Assembly (NCBI RefSeq): GCF_002979865.1
Contig: NZ_PCPZ01000007.1
Location: 112,317-176,316, forward strand
DNA length: 64,000 nucleotides
Source of the DNA: Arthrobacter sp. MYb214
GTDB taxonomy: Bacteria; Actinomycetota; Actinomycetes; Actinomycetales; Micrococcaceae
Direction of reading: 5' to 3'
Position 1 is the first letter of the stretch; each line of letters starts with the position of its first letter. Shown one piece after another: positions 28,589 through 36,683 of this stretch. The notes beneath the pieces are model-generated. The model was not told the DNA's origin. It searched no databases and saw nothing but the letters and a program-made list of their open reading frames with translations. The position numbers and the translations under genes are program-made.

Positions 28589-30355
28589 ATGACCGAGACA
28601 CTCTTTGATTTTGGCGACAAGCTTCCACTAGAAGACAAACTGCCGGTAGCGTATCCGGAACGTGCGGCTTGGGGAACTGGGCCGAAGCTGCGTGCCTGGC
28701 AGGCCGAGGCCTTGGCTCTGTACTTCGATACGGAGCCCAAGGACTTCATGGCGGTGGCGACCCCTGGCGCAGGTAAGACCACCTTCGCGCTGCGCTTGGC
28801 CAAAGTGCTGATCGACTCGGGCAAGATCAACCGCATGATCGTTGTCGCGCCCACCGACCACCTGAAAAAGCAGTGGGCGGATGCGGCGGCGCGTGTGGGC
28901 ATCTCACTGGACCCGAACTACAAGAACTCCGACGGCCGGCACGGCTCGCACTACATGGGCGTGGTGGTGACCTATGCCCAGGTCTCGCTGAAGCCCGCGG
29001 TGCACCGCGCGAAAACTGAAGATGCCCGCACCCTGGTGATCATGGATGAGGTCCACCACGCCGGCGATGCCCTGTCCTGGGGCGATGGCATTCGTGAAGC
29101 ATTCGAACCGGCTACCCGGCGGCTTGCCCTGACCGGTACCCCATTCCGTTCCGATGCGGCCCCGATTCCTTTCGTGCAGTATGTGGACGAGGGCGATGGC
29201 ATTCGCCGTTCCAAGGCGGACTACACCTACGGCTACGGCAGCGCCCTGGCCGACCACGTGGTCCGTCCGGTGCTGTTCATGGCCTATTCGGGCAATATGC
29301 GCTGGCGTACCTCCGGCGGCGAGGAGATGGAAGCAAACCTCGGCGAAGGCTTCACCAAGGATGTCACCGCCCATGCCTGGCGTACCGCGCTGGATCCGCA
29401 CGGCGACTGGATCCCGTCGGTGCTGCAGGCCGCTGACCGGCGGCTCTCGGAGGTCCGCCGCACCGTGAAGGACGCCGGCGGCCTGATCATCGCCACGGAC
29501 CACGAGGACGCGCGCGGCTACGCGGCCCAGCTCGAAGCGATCTGTGGCGAGAAGGTCACCACCATTCTTTCCGATGACCCCAAGGCATCGCAGAAGATCG
29601 ACGATTTCTCCGAATCCGACGCGCGCTGGATGGTTGCGGTGCGCATGGTGTCCGAAGGCGTGGACGTTCCGCGTCTCTGCGTGGGCGTTTATGCGACGTC
29701 CACCTCCACTCCGTTGTTCTTCGCCCAGGCGGTCGGCCGCTTCGTGCGTAGCCGCAAGCGCGGCGAGGTGGCTTCGGTCTTCCTGCCCTCGGTGCCGATC
29801 CTGATGGCCTTGGCCAACGAGATGGAAGTCGAACGCGACCACGCCTTGGACCGTGAAGGTTCCAAGGACGAAGACGGGCTGGACGATTCGCTGCTGGAAG
29901 CGGCGAACAAGGAAGACAAGGCCAGCGACGAGCTGACGCGCAACAAGTTCGAGGCGCTGAACTCGCAGGCCTCCTTTGACCGCGTGCTCTTCGACGGCGG
30001 CGAATTCGGTACCGGCGCCGACATCGGCAGTGAAGAAGAACTCGGCTTCCTGGGGATCCCGGGCCTGCTGGATACCGAACAGGTTTCCGAGCTGCTGCGC
30101 AAGCAGCAGAACAAGCAGATTTCCAAGGGCGGCACCAAGCCCGAGCCGGTCTCGGACCACCGCCGCATGATGGAGCTGCGCACCAAGCTGTCGAAGAACG
30201 TCTCGGCATGGGCCGCCCGCACCGGCACCCCGCACGGGCAGATCCACAACAAGCTGCGCAGCGTCTGCGGCGGGCCTGCCGTGCCGCAGGCTACTGCTGA
30301 CCAGCTGCAGGCGCGCATTGACAAGCTGCAGGACTGGTTCGTCGGGCGAAAATAG
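28589..30355 (+). CDS. DEAD/DEAH-box superfamily 2 helicase
   Basis: 588 residues. A Gln-like LRAWQAEAL motif (35-42) precedes Walker A ATPGAGKTT (57-65), motif II DEVH (152-155), motif III TGTPFRS and a helicase C domain with VRMVSEGVDVP and the arginine-finger-like FAQAVGRFVRSRKRGE. The C-terminal third is charged, with no recognised nuclease. It resembles the RadD/UvrB-like SF2 helicases widespread in actinobacteria. Likely a DNA repair or nucleic-acid remodelling enzyme; the substrate is not known. ATG 28589 follows AAAAGG. No restriction or defence partner is adjacent other than DUF3039. Confidence 0.85.
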   Translation: MTETLFDFGDKLPLEDKLPVAYPERAAWGTGPKLRAWQAEALALYFDTEPKDFMAVATPGAGKTTFALRLAKVLIDSGKINRMIVVAPTDHLKKQWADAAARVGISLDPNYKNSDGRHGSHYMGVVVTYAQVSLKPAVHRAKTEDARTLVIMDEVHHAGDALSWGDGIREAFEPATRRLALTGTPFRSDAAPIPFVQYVDEGDGIRRSKADYTYGYGSALADHVVRPVLFMAYSGNMRWRTSGGEEMEANLGEGFTKDVTAHAWRTALDPHGDWIPSVLQAADRRLSEVRRTVKDAGGLIIATDHEDARGYAAQLEAICGEKVTTILSDDPKASQKIDDFSESDARWMVAVRMVSEGVDVPRLCVGVYATSTSTPLFFAQAVGRFVRSRKRGEVASVFLPSVPILMALANEMEVERDHALDREGSKDEDGLDDSLLEAANKEDKASDELTRNKFEALNSQASFDRVLFDGGEFGTGADIGSEEELGFLGIPGLLDTEQVSELLRKQQNKQISKGGTKPEPVSDHRRMMELRTKLSKNVSAWAARTGTPHGQIHNKLRSVCGGPAVPQATADQLQARIDKLQDWFVGRK

Positions 30356-30367
30356 GTTCCACGAGAG

Positions 30368-30417
30368 AACGGCTTTGCCCCTGACCGGAAAATTCGGTCA
30401 GGAGCAAAGCCGTTTCT
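30368..30417. terminator. Bidirectional terminator between the helicase gene and pncA
   Basis: aacggctttgc (30368-30378) pairs with gcaaagccgtt (30404-30414), with an inner ccctgaccg / cggtcagg stem. T-rich ends on both sides suit the convergent helicase and pncA genes. Confidence 0.85.
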
Positions 30418-30433
30418 GCTTTCCGGGGGATCA

Positions 30434-31027
30434 TCAACCCAGCGAAATCACCGTTACCCCGGCTGCCCTCAGTTCCTCGCGTATCGCCGGCAGATTCTCC
30501 GGCGAGACTGCTGCGGTCAGCGGAGAAATGATGGTCGTGGTGAATCCTGCTTCAGCTGCATCGAAGGCGGTCGCCTTTACGCAATGATCCGCGGCGAGCC
30601 CTACGACATCTACAGAGTCAATGCCTCTGGCCTTGAGCCATGGACCTAGCAGTTCTCCGCTTTCATCAGCCTGGTCAGCCGATGGATCCAGCACTCTGGC
30701 TTCGAAACCCGAATAGGCTGCGGTGAAGCGCCCCTTGGCGAAGTGCGCATCCAGGGGCACCTCGGCGAGCTGCGGATGCAGGGCGGCGCCAGATGTTCCG
30801 GCGACACAGTGCACCGGCCAGGAATCAATGAAGTCGGGGGTTTCCGAGAAATGATTCCCGGGCTCGATATGCCAATCCTGGGTGGTGACGATTGCCGAGT
30901 AGGCATCGCGGCGTTCGGCAATATCCGCGGCAATGGCCGTTGCGACGGCGTTGCCGCCGGTCACGGCCAGGGCTCCGCCTTCGCAGAAGTCGGGTTGGAC
31001 ATCAATGATCAACAGGGCTCTGCTCAT
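30434..31027 (-). CDS. pncA: Nicotinamidase
   Basis: Hydrolyses nicotinamide to nicotinate for NAD salvage. In 197 residues the catalytic triad is visible: Asp9 (LLIIDVQPDF), Lys99 (FAKGRFTAAYSGFEA) and Cys149 (VVGLAADHCVKATAFDA). Metal ligands Asp51, His53 and His59 lie in TTQDWHIEPGNHF. ATG 31027 has a textbook AGGAGG upstream. The neighbouring pncB gene makes the next enzyme of the pathway, but a strong terminator separates the two and a TACACT -10-like box (rc of 31048-31053) could give pncA its own promoter. PncA also activates pyrazinamide in mycobacteria. Confidence 0.95.
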   Translation of the reverse strand: MSRALLIIDVQPDFCEGGALAVTGGNAVATAIAADIAERRDAYSAIVTTQDWHIEPGNHFSETPDFIDSWPVHCVAGTSGAALHPQLAEVPLDAHFAKGRFTAAYSGFEARVLDPSADQADESGELLGPWLKARGIDSVDVVGLAADHCVKATAFDAAEAGFTTTIISPLTAAVSPENLPAIREELRAAGVTVISLG

Positions 31028-31061
31028 CGCTGCCTCCTGGCTGGGGGAAGTGTAGAGATTG

Positions 31062-31110
31062 GAAAACTGCGGACCGCAGGATCCTTGAATCTGGATCCTA
31101 CGTCCCGCAG
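31062..31110 (-). terminator. Intrinsic terminator of pncB
   Basis: On the minus strand ctgcgg-gac..aggatcc pairs with ggatcct..gg-tccgcag, ending in TTTTCC (rc of 31060-31065). It lies 21 bp after the pncB stop and before pncA. Confidence 0.8.
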
Positions 31111-31131
31111 CTGGGATTTTCGTGTGTTCGA

Positions 31132-32430
31132 CTAGTCCTGGATCATGACGGTCGGGATGACCGGTTCGCCACGCTGCATCTTGCGTGCCACGCCTGGCAG
31201 TTCCTGGACCGATGCGAAGTGGCGCTCGGTGGCGAGCTTGACGCCAGCTGCACCCACGTACGCCTGATCGATCTCGCCATGGCGCACCAACGGGACCACC
31301 AGATCCCGCTCGGGGCCGCCGGTGGTGTACTCGGAAGTGGAGACGATTTCAGCGACAGCGCGGTTGCGTTCATTGAGCTGGCGCACCGCGTACTTGCGCC
31401 CGCCCACGCTGGCCTTGTTCGCCGCGGCCTTGGCGACCGGAATCCATTGCCCCGAATCGTCTTGGCGGGCAACCAGCTTGTAAACCATCGACGCGGTCGG
31501 ATGGCCGGAGCCGGTGACCAATGCCGTGCCGACGCCATAGGCGTCAACCGGGGCGCTGGCCAGGGCGGCGATCGCGTACTCGTCGAGGTCCGAGGTCACG
31601 GTGATCTTGGTGTTCCAGTTGCCCAGGTCATCAAGCAGCTCGCGAACCCAGCCTGCCTGCTGCACCAGGTCGCCCGAGTCCAGCCGGACTCCGCCTAGTT
31701 CCGGACCCGCAACTTCAACCGCGGTGCGTACGCCCTTCTCCACGTCGTAGGTATCCACCAGCAAGATGGTGTCCTTGCCCAGCGAGGCAACCTGCGCTTC
31801 GAAGGCGGCGCGCTCGGTGTCGTGAAGCAGGGTGAACGAGTGGGCCGAAGTGCCAACGGTCTTCAAGCCATAGCGGGCACCGGCTTCCAAATTGGACGTT
31901 GAAGTGAATCCGGCAATCATGGCGGCCCGCGCGGCAGCCACTGCTGATTCCTCATGGGTGCGGCGCGAGCCCATCTCGATACATGGGCGTTCGCCGGCCG
32001 AGGCGATCATTCGCGATGCCGCCGAAGCGATGGCCGAATCATGGTTCATGACCGAGAGCAGGAAAGTCTCGATAACGCAGGCTTCAGCGAAAGTCGACTC
32101 CACGGTCAGCAGCGGCGAATTCGGGAAGTACAACTCGCCCTCGGCGTAGCCGGAGATGCTGCCGGTGAAGCGGAAGTTCTCCAGGTACTTGATGGTTTCC
32201 GCGTTGACTACCTTGTTGTCGCTGAGGAAACGCAGCTGTTCGTCATCGAAGCGGAAGTTTGCCAACCCTTCGAGCACGCGACCAGTACCTGCGACCACGC
32301 CATAGCGCCGGCCCTCGGGCAAGCGGCGAGCGAATGCCTCGAAGACAGACGGGCGGTGAGCTGCACCGGATCCCAGCGCTGCTTGGAGCATGGTCAGCTC
32401 ATAGTGGTCGGTGAAGAGACTGGTGCGCAT
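31132..32430 (-). CDS. pncB: Nicotinate phosphoribosyltransferase
   Basis: Couples nicotinate to PRPP with ATP hydrolysis to give nicotinate mononucleotide. The frame is open to 32628, but ATG 32430 (MRTSLFTDHYELTMLQAAL) has AGGAG 7 nt upstream and gives the usual 432 residues. Family motifs are FTDHYELTM, EMGSRRTHEESAVAAARAAMIAGFTSTSN with the conserved Arg/His set, VDTYDVEKGV, and GVRLDSGDLVQQ with the phosphate-binding DSGD. It is followed by pncA and divergent from clpS, as in Rv1330c/Rv1331. Confidence 0.95.
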   Translation of the reverse strand: MRTSLFTDHYELTMLQAALGSGAAHRPSVFEAFARRLPEGRRYGVVAGTGRVLEGLANFRFDDEQLRFLSDNKVVNAETIKYLENFRFTGSISGYAEGELYFPNSPLLTVESTFAEACVIETFLLSVMNHDSAIASAASRMIASAGERPCIEMGSRRTHEESAVAAARAAMIAGFTSTSNLEAGARYGLKTVGTSAHSFTLLHDTERAAFEAQVASLGKDTILLVDTYDVEKGVRTAVEVAGPELGGVRLDSGDLVQQAGWVRELLDDLGNWNTKITVTSDLDEYAIAALASAPVDAYGVGTALVTGSGHPTASMVYKLVARQDDSGQWIPVAKAAANKASVGGRKYAVRQLNERNRAVAEIVSTSEYTTGGPERDLVVPLVRHGEIDQAYVGAAGVKLATERHFASVQELPGVARKMQRGEPVIPTVMIQD

Positions 32431-32488
32431 GTGACGCTCCTGATGATCGGAAAAGGCCTTATACGGTGCTGCTTGGGAAAGCAGACCG

Positions 32489-32516
32489 ATTTTACTGTAT
32501 AACGGCTCACGCTCAA
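32489..32516 (-). promoter_or_regulatory. Promoter of pncB
   Basis: Minus strand TTGAGC (rc of 32511-32516), 16-bp spacer, TAAAAT (rc of 32489-32494). A ctgctt-ggga-aagcag hairpin (32468-32483 region) falls in the expected 5' leader. Confidence 0.6.
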
Positions 32517-32559
32517 GGTGATATTTGCCGTGTCCGGTGTTGCGTTCAGCTTCCAAGCG

Positions 32560-32565
32560 TAAAAT
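32560..32565 (+). promoter_or_regulatory. Leaderless-type -10 box of clpS
   Basis: TAAAAT followed by 7 nt and ATG 32573. TTGCGT (32540-32545) is a possible but short-spaced (14 bp) -35. Confidence 0.6.
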
Positions 32566-32572
32566 GGAAGCC

Positions 32573-32857
32573 ATGACCGCAATGCCCGATGTACTTTCCG
32601 AATTTGAAACCCTGGTATCCCAAGACAAGCCCTGGCGCTTGGTCGTGTGGAATGATCCAGTGAACTTGATGAGCTACGTATCCTACGTGTTCCGTTCCTA
32701 CTTTGGTTTCAGCGCGGAAAAAGCCGAGAAGCTCATGCTGCAGGTGCACCATGACGGCTTCTGCACGGTGCGCAGCGGCAGCCGCGAAGCTATCGAATCC
32801 GATGTGCAGGCAATGCACGGATTCGGCCTGAACGCAACGATGACCCAGGGAGCCTGA
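32573..32857 (+). CDS. clpS: ATP-dependent Clp protease adaptor ClpS
   Basis: N-end-rule adaptor that delivers proteins with hydrophobic N-termini to the ClpA/ClpC unfoldase. The core KPWRLVVWNDPVNLMSYVSYVF contains the ligand-binding Asn-Asp and the helix residues of the pocket, and LMLQVHHDGFCTVRSGSRE the conserved Val-His-His segment. Starts at 32564, 32573 and 32582 are possible; ATG 32573 lies 7 nt after TAAAAT and gives 94 residues. It heads a tight run clpS-DUF2017-murI-MBL with gaps of 2-3 bp or overlap. Confidence 0.93.
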   Translation: MTAMPDVLSEFETLVSQDKPWRLVVWNDPVNLMSYVSYVFRSYFGFSAEKAEKLMLQVHHDGFCTVRSGSREAIESDVQAMHGFGLNATMTQGA

Positions 32858-32859
32858 AC

Positions 32860-33438
32860 GTGGCGAAGGCCTTCAAGAACGGTTCCAAGGGCATTACCGG
32901 AACACTGCACTCCGCAGAACGAAAACTGATCCGCGAACTCTTCGGCGATGTCATTGGAATGCTCGAGGAGCGTGCGCAGCTGCACCAGCTGCCCGAAGAT
33001 GTTGATCCGCTTTACGCCCTGACCGGCATGCGGCCCGAGTCCATGGACCTGCCGCCGGTTTCCGATCCAGCGCTGGCCAGGCTGCTGCCGGATGCCAGCG
33101 ATGACGCAGTGGCCGCCGCGGAGCATCGCCGGCTGACCGAAGCCGACCTGATCGCGCAAAAGGTTGGCCGCCTGCGCGAGGCCCAGATGCTGCTGGACAC
33201 CGAAAAGCTGGTCTTGGACAAGGACACCGCGACGCGTTTTGCCCAAGCGCTGAACGACGTGCGCCTGGTGCTCGCAGAGCGCCTGGAAATCCGCAGTGAA
33301 GAGGATTCGGCCCGGGTCGCAGAGGTGCTCGATGCATCCGAGGTGAACACCCCGGACGAATACATGTCCTTGGTGTACAACCTGATTTCATGGGTCCTCG
33401 ATACCCTGATGGCTGCACTGATGGATGCGGAGTTCTAA
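32860..33438 (+). CDS. DUF2017 family protein
   Basis: 192 residues, mostly alpha-helical, beginning with the family segment LHSAERKLIRELFGDVIGML and ending NTPDEYMSLVYNLISWVLDTLMAALM. It is conserved next to clpS in actinobacteria (compare Rv1332), suggesting a link with Clp proteolysis, but no biochemical role is established. It starts at GTG 32860, 2 bp after clpS, and ends 3 bp before murI, so translation is almost certainly coupled. No metal or nucleotide motif is visible. Confidence 0.82.
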   Translation: MAKAFKNGSKGITGTLHSAERKLIRELFGDVIGMLEERAQLHQLPEDVDPLYALTGMRPESMDLPPVSDPALARLLPDASDDAVAAAEHRRLTEADLIAQKVGRLREAQMLLDTEKLVLDKDTATRFAQALNDVRLVLAERLEIRSEEDSARVAEVLDASEVNTPDEYMSLVYNLISWVLDTLMAALMDAEF

Positions 33439-33441
33439 TCC

Positions 33442-34365
33442 ATGAATTCCTACTTTGCTACCGGGCAGGTCTCGGCCCCGGAGGCCAATACCCCCATCGG
33501 CATTTTCGACTCGGGCGTTGGCGGGCTGACCGTGGCCCGCGCGATCATTGACCAGCTGCCGGGCGAATCGCTGATCTATGTGGGGGATACCGCCAACTCT
33601 CCCTATGGCCCGCTGCCCATTGCCCAGGTTCGGGCCAATGCGCTGGGGGTGATGGATGAGCTGGTAGATGGTGGCGTGAAGCTGCTGGTGATTGCCTGCA
33701 ATTCGGCCTCTGCCGCAGTGCTGCGCGATGCTCGCGAGCGCTATACCGCGCGCTATGGCATCCCGGTCGTCGAGGTCATCCAGCCGGCGGTGCGCCGTGC
33801 GGTAGCCGGCACGAAGAATGGCAAGATCGGCATCATCGGCACCCAGGCGACTGTTGGTTCACGCGCCTACGAGGACGCCTTTGCGGCCGCGCCGAACTTG
33901 CAGGTCTCCACCGTGGCCTGCCCGCGTTTCGTGGAGTTCGTGGAGTCCGGCATTACCGCCGGTGCCGAGCTGCTGGAGATCGCGCAGGAATACCTGGCGC
34001 CGCTGCAGGCCGCCGATGTAGACACCCTGGTTCTGGGATGCACGCACTATCCGTTGCTGACCGGCGTGATCTCCTATGTCATGGGGGATTCGGTCAGCTT
34101 GGTTTCGAGTGCCGAGGAAACGGCAAAGGACGTTTTCCGGGCGTTGACCCGCCATGCCCTGGTGCGCAACGACGGCGCCGCGGCGCGTCATGAGTTCCTA
34201 GCCACAGGCAACGCTGATAGCTTTGGTGTACTGGCTCGCCGATTCCTCGGACCCGAGGTGCTGCAGGTGCGCCACGTGGACCATGTAGCCGCCCACTATC
34301 CGACCGGAGCTATTTCGCGGATTACCCCGCAGATGATTGCCGCGTCGAAAGCGAGTAACGAATGA
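33442..34365 (+). CDS. murI: Glutamate racemase
   Basis: Cofactor-independent racemase that makes D-glutamate for peptidoglycan. The two catalytic cysteines are Cys86 ([11 protein letters not shown]) and Cys200 ([10 protein letters not shown]). The substrate-binding segments [18 protein letters not shown] and [11 protein letters not shown] are intact. Its 307 residues include a short extra N-terminal tail. The end overlaps the MBL gene by 4 nt (ATGA at 34362). Order and coupling match Rv1338-Rv1339. Confidence 0.95.
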   Translation: MNSYFATGQVSAPEANTPIGIFDSGVGGLTVARAIIDQLPGESLIYVGDTANSPYGPLPIAQVRANALGVMDELVDGGVKLLVIACNSASAAVLRDARERYTARYGIPVVEVIQPAVRRAVAGTKNGKIGIIGTQATVGSRAYEDAFAAAPNLQVSTVACPRFVEFVESGITAGAELLEIAQEYLAPLQAADVDTLVLGCTHYPLLTGVISYVMGDSVSLVSSAEETAKDVFRALTRHALVRNDGAAARHEFLATGNADSFGVLARRFLGPEVLQVRHVDHVAAHYPTGAISRITPQMIAASKASNE

Positions 34366-35303
34366 AGCTGACCATCATTGGATGCACCGGGTCATTCCCA
34401 GGGCCGGGATCGCCCGCTTCCTGCTACCTGGTGTCGGCCTTTGATGGCACGCGCGACTGGAAGATCCTGCTGGATCTGGGCTCAGGCGCATTGGGCGTGC
34501 TTCAGCGTTACACCGATTTAAAAGACATTGACGGGATCATGATTTCCCATCTGCATCCGGATCACTGCATGGACCTTTGCGGTTTGCATGTGGCGATTCG
34601 CTGGGATCCGACGGGCTGGGGCCGGGACCGGATGCTGGTGCACGGTCCGGAAGATACCGCCGAACGCATTGAAACGGCCTACTCCCTACCCGATGGCGAC
34701 ACCATGGCCAAGGACTACGACTTCCAGGTCTGGAAATCCTTGCAGCCGGTGAACATCGGTCCCTTCACCATCACTCCCTACCCGGTGCGCCACCCGATCA
34801 AGGAAGCCTATGCGCTGCGCGTGGAAGCGCATGAGCCGGGCCCCGATGGCGAGTTGCTGACCAGCGTGCTGACCTATTCCGGGGACACCGACAGCTGCGA
34901 TGGCCTGGTTGAGGCAGCCCGCGGCGCTGACATGTTCCTGTGCGAAGCGGCCTTCGAAGAGGGCCGCGATGACCATATCGACGGCGTGCACCTGACGGGC
35001 AAGCGTGCTGGCGAAATGGCGACCGCGGCCGGTGCCGAGCGCATGCTGCTGACGCACATTCCGGTATGGACCGACATCAACAAGGTAGTCGAAGAAGCCA
35101 AGGAAACCTACGACGGCGGGATCGCTGTTGCCGTTTCCGGGGTGACTTACGGCGTGTACTCCGGCAGCCTGAAGGAAGACAAGGACCCGGCCCTGTTCAA
35201 GGGGGAGCGCGGTACCGACTACCTGAAGACCCGTACAGGCACCATGCCGACCATCAAGTACGAGAAGACCCGCAAGTTCCCCTTGCTCAAACGCAAGAAG
35301 TAG
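34362..35303 (+). CDS. MBL-fold metal-dependent hydrolase (Rv1339-like phosphodiesterase family)
   Basis: 313 residues with the metallo-beta-lactamase signature [11 protein letters not shown] (HxHxDH), a further metal Asp in [17 protein letters not shown], and a late His in [10 protein letters not shown]. The N-terminus [24 protein letters not shown] is typical of the RNase Z/phosphodiesterase branch. Its neighbour is murI, as for mycobacterial Rv1339, which has been reported to degrade cyclic nucleotides; a similar role is likely but inferred. The basic C-terminal tail ([15 protein letters not shown]) could contact membrane or nucleic acid. Confidence 0.85.
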   Translation: MKLTIIGCTGSFPGPGSPASCYLVSAFDGTRDWKILLDLGSGALGVLQRYTDLKDIDGIMISHLHPDHCMDLCGLHVAIRWDPTGWGRDRMLVHGPEDTAERIETAYSLPDGDTMAKDYDFQVWKSLQPVNIGPFTITPYPVRHPIKEAYALRVEAHEPGPDGELLTSVLTYSGDTDSCDGLVEAARGADMFLCEAAFEEGRDDHIDGVHLTGKRAGEMATAAGAERMLLTHIPVWTDINKVVEEAKETYDGGIAVAVSGVTYGVYSGSLKEDKDPALFKGERGTDYLKTRTGTMPTIKYEKTRKFPLLKRKK

Positions 35304-35319
35304 GCACGCGGAACCGGAG

Positions 35320-35366
35320 AAAAGCACTGGCGGACAGGAAGAAATATCCTCTGCGCCGGTGCTTTT
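35320..35366. terminator. Bidirectional terminator between the MBL and DoxX genes
   Basis: aaaagcactggcg (35320-35332) pairs with cgccggtgctttt (35354-35366) with one G-U pair and an inner agga..tcct stem. A- and T-runs at the ends fit the convergent genes. Confidence 0.85.
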
Positions 35367-35384
35367 CGCGTTCCCGGAAGCAGC

Positions 35385-35849
35385 CTAGCCGGCGCCGTGC
35401 TTGGCACCCCAGGGCTTGTCGTATTTGCTGGCCAGTCGGGTCAGGGCCAATGCGGCGACCAGCAGTCCCACGTCGCGCAGGGCGACATCGAGGAAGACGC
35501 CCATCGAGACCAGATTGACGATGATGCCCAGCAGCCACAGTGACAGCACATAGCTCGCGTAGCGCGGCTTGATGATCATCGATGCGGCGGCAACCAGTTC
35601 CACCACGCCAACGAAATGCATGGCGGTTTGCGCGGAGAACGGCATGATGTCAATGATCCACGGGGCCAGGTATTCCGGCCAGTAGGTCATGACGTTCGCG
35701 AACTTGTCCAGTCCCATCAGCAGGGGCAGGACGACAAATCCAATGCGCAGGATCCAGAATGCGCTCAACGACGGGTCGGTGTTGACTCGTGCAGCTGTTG
35801 TTGCCCGTATGTGCGAGACCGGATGCTTCTCGCTCCATGAGGCGCTCAT
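35385..35849 (-). CDS. DoxX-like membrane protein
   Basis: 154 residues from the ATG at 35849, which has a strong GGAGGGTGA ribosome site; the longer open frame upstream runs through the divergent promoter and is rejected. About four membrane helices follow a short cytosolic N-terminus, with WILRIGFVVLPLLMGLDKFANVMTYWPEYLAPWI and MHFVGVVELVAAASMIIKPRYASYVLSLWLLGIIVNL, a DoxX/SURF-like pattern. DoxX proteins are linked to thiol and oxidative stress membrane complexes in mycobacteria. It is divergent from a Cys-rich HTH regulator and is probably its target. Confidence 0.75.
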   Translation of the reverse strand: MSASWSEKHPVSHIRATTAARVNTDPSLSAFWILRIGFVVLPLLMGLDKFANVMTYWPEYLAPWIIDIMPFSAQTAMHFVGVVELVAAASMIIKPRYASYVLSLWLLGIIVNLVSMGVFLDVALRDVGLLVAALALTRLASKYDKPWGAKHGAG

Positions 35850-35881
35850 GGCGATCACCCTCCAAAGGTTTGAACGTATAC

Positions 35882-35936
35882 CCAGAATTCGCCTCTCGGG
35901 CCTATTTGTCAATATCCATTGTTGATAGAATTCTGG
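35882..35936. promoter_or_regulatory. Divergent promoter with inverted operator boxes
   Basis: ccagaattc (35882-35890) and gaattctgg (35928-35936) are exact inverted copies flanking the region between the DoxX and HTH genes. A caat-atcc-attg palindrome (35910-35921) lies between. TAGAAT (35926-35931) is a leaderless-type -10, 6 nt before the HTH ATG; TTGTCA/TTGACA (35906-35911) could be read as a -35 in either direction. Confidence 0.55.
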
Positions 35937-35937
35937 C

Positions 35938-36594
35938 ATGTCGACAAAACTGAGCTTGCAGCAAGATGCGGTCCTCAAATCGCTCAACGATCCGGTTCGG
36001 CGGCGACTGTTCGAATTCATTTCGCAAAGTCCGCAACCGGCAGGACGCGACGCGGCATCCAAGGCCGCAGGAATCAGCCGGACCCTGGCCGCCTACCATC
36101 TGGACCGGCTGGCAAGCGCAGGATTGCTGGCGGTGACTTTCGCACGGCCGGAAGGCAAAAACGGGCCGGGGGCCGGGCGCACCGCGAAACTTTACGCGCT
36201 CGCCCAAGAGGAAGTATCCGTGAGCTTGCCAGCGCGCAATTACCGCCTCTTGGGCAGCTTGCTGGCGAACGCGGCCAGTGCCGATGCCTCGGGGGCTGTG
36301 CTCCAGGCGCTGCGTCAGGCGGCACGTGGCGAGGGGCAGAACCTGGGACAGGCCGGTGACGGGCTCGTGCCGTCGCTGGACGAGCTGGGCTATGCGCCTG
36401 AAACAGACGAGCGAGGAGAGATCTCCATGGGGAACTGCCCCTTCCATCTGGTCGCGCAGCAGCAGACCGAACTGGTCTGCTCCATGAACTATGAACTGGT
36501 TTCAGGCGTCTTGGAGGGGTGCCAGTTGGATTGCAGCCGGGCCGAGCTGAGCCCGCGTCCCGGGCGATGCTGCGTTGTGGTGCATCCTCAGTAG
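35938..36594 (+). CDS. Cys-rich winged-helix regulator (SufR-like, possible Fe-S sensor)
   Basis: 218 residues. The N-terminal winged helix (LKSLNDPVRRRLFEFISQSPQPAGRDAASKAAGISRTLAAYHLDRLASAGLLAV) resembles ArsR/DeoR-type domains. The C-terminal half carries Cys167, 181, 195, 199, 211 and 212 in NCPFHLVAQ..LVCSMNYELVSGVLEGCQLDC..PGRCCVVV. The C-x13-C-x13-C-x15-C spacing is close to that of cyanobacterial SufR, which binds a [4Fe-4S] cluster. No suf genes are nearby; the divergent DoxX gene is the obvious target. Redox or iron sensing is inferred. The start lies 6 nt after TAGAAT. Confidence 0.75.
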   Translation: MSTKLSLQQDAVLKSLNDPVRRRLFEFISQSPQPAGRDAASKAAGISRTLAAYHLDRLASAGLLAVTFARPEGKNGPGAGRTAKLYALAQEEVSVSLPARNYRLLGSLLANAASADASGAVLQALRQAARGEGQNLGQAGDGLVPSLDELGYAPETDERGEISMGNCPFHLVAQQQTELVCSMNYELVSGVLEGCQLDCSRAELSPRPGRCCVVVHPQ

Positions 36595-36671
36595 CTGCCA
36601 AGGATGCGCCACGAGGTGCATTTCACCGTAACTCGCGGGTTCACCCGTACAGATCGCGCGGTGCGCGTGGT

Positions 36672-36677
36672 TAGGAT
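36672..36677 (+). promoter_or_regulatory. Leaderless-type -10 box of rph
   Basis: TAGGAT, then GGAAGC, then ATG 36684; GGAAG lies too close to the ATG to be a normal ribosome site. Confidence 0.5.
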
Positions 36678-36683
36678 GGAAGC

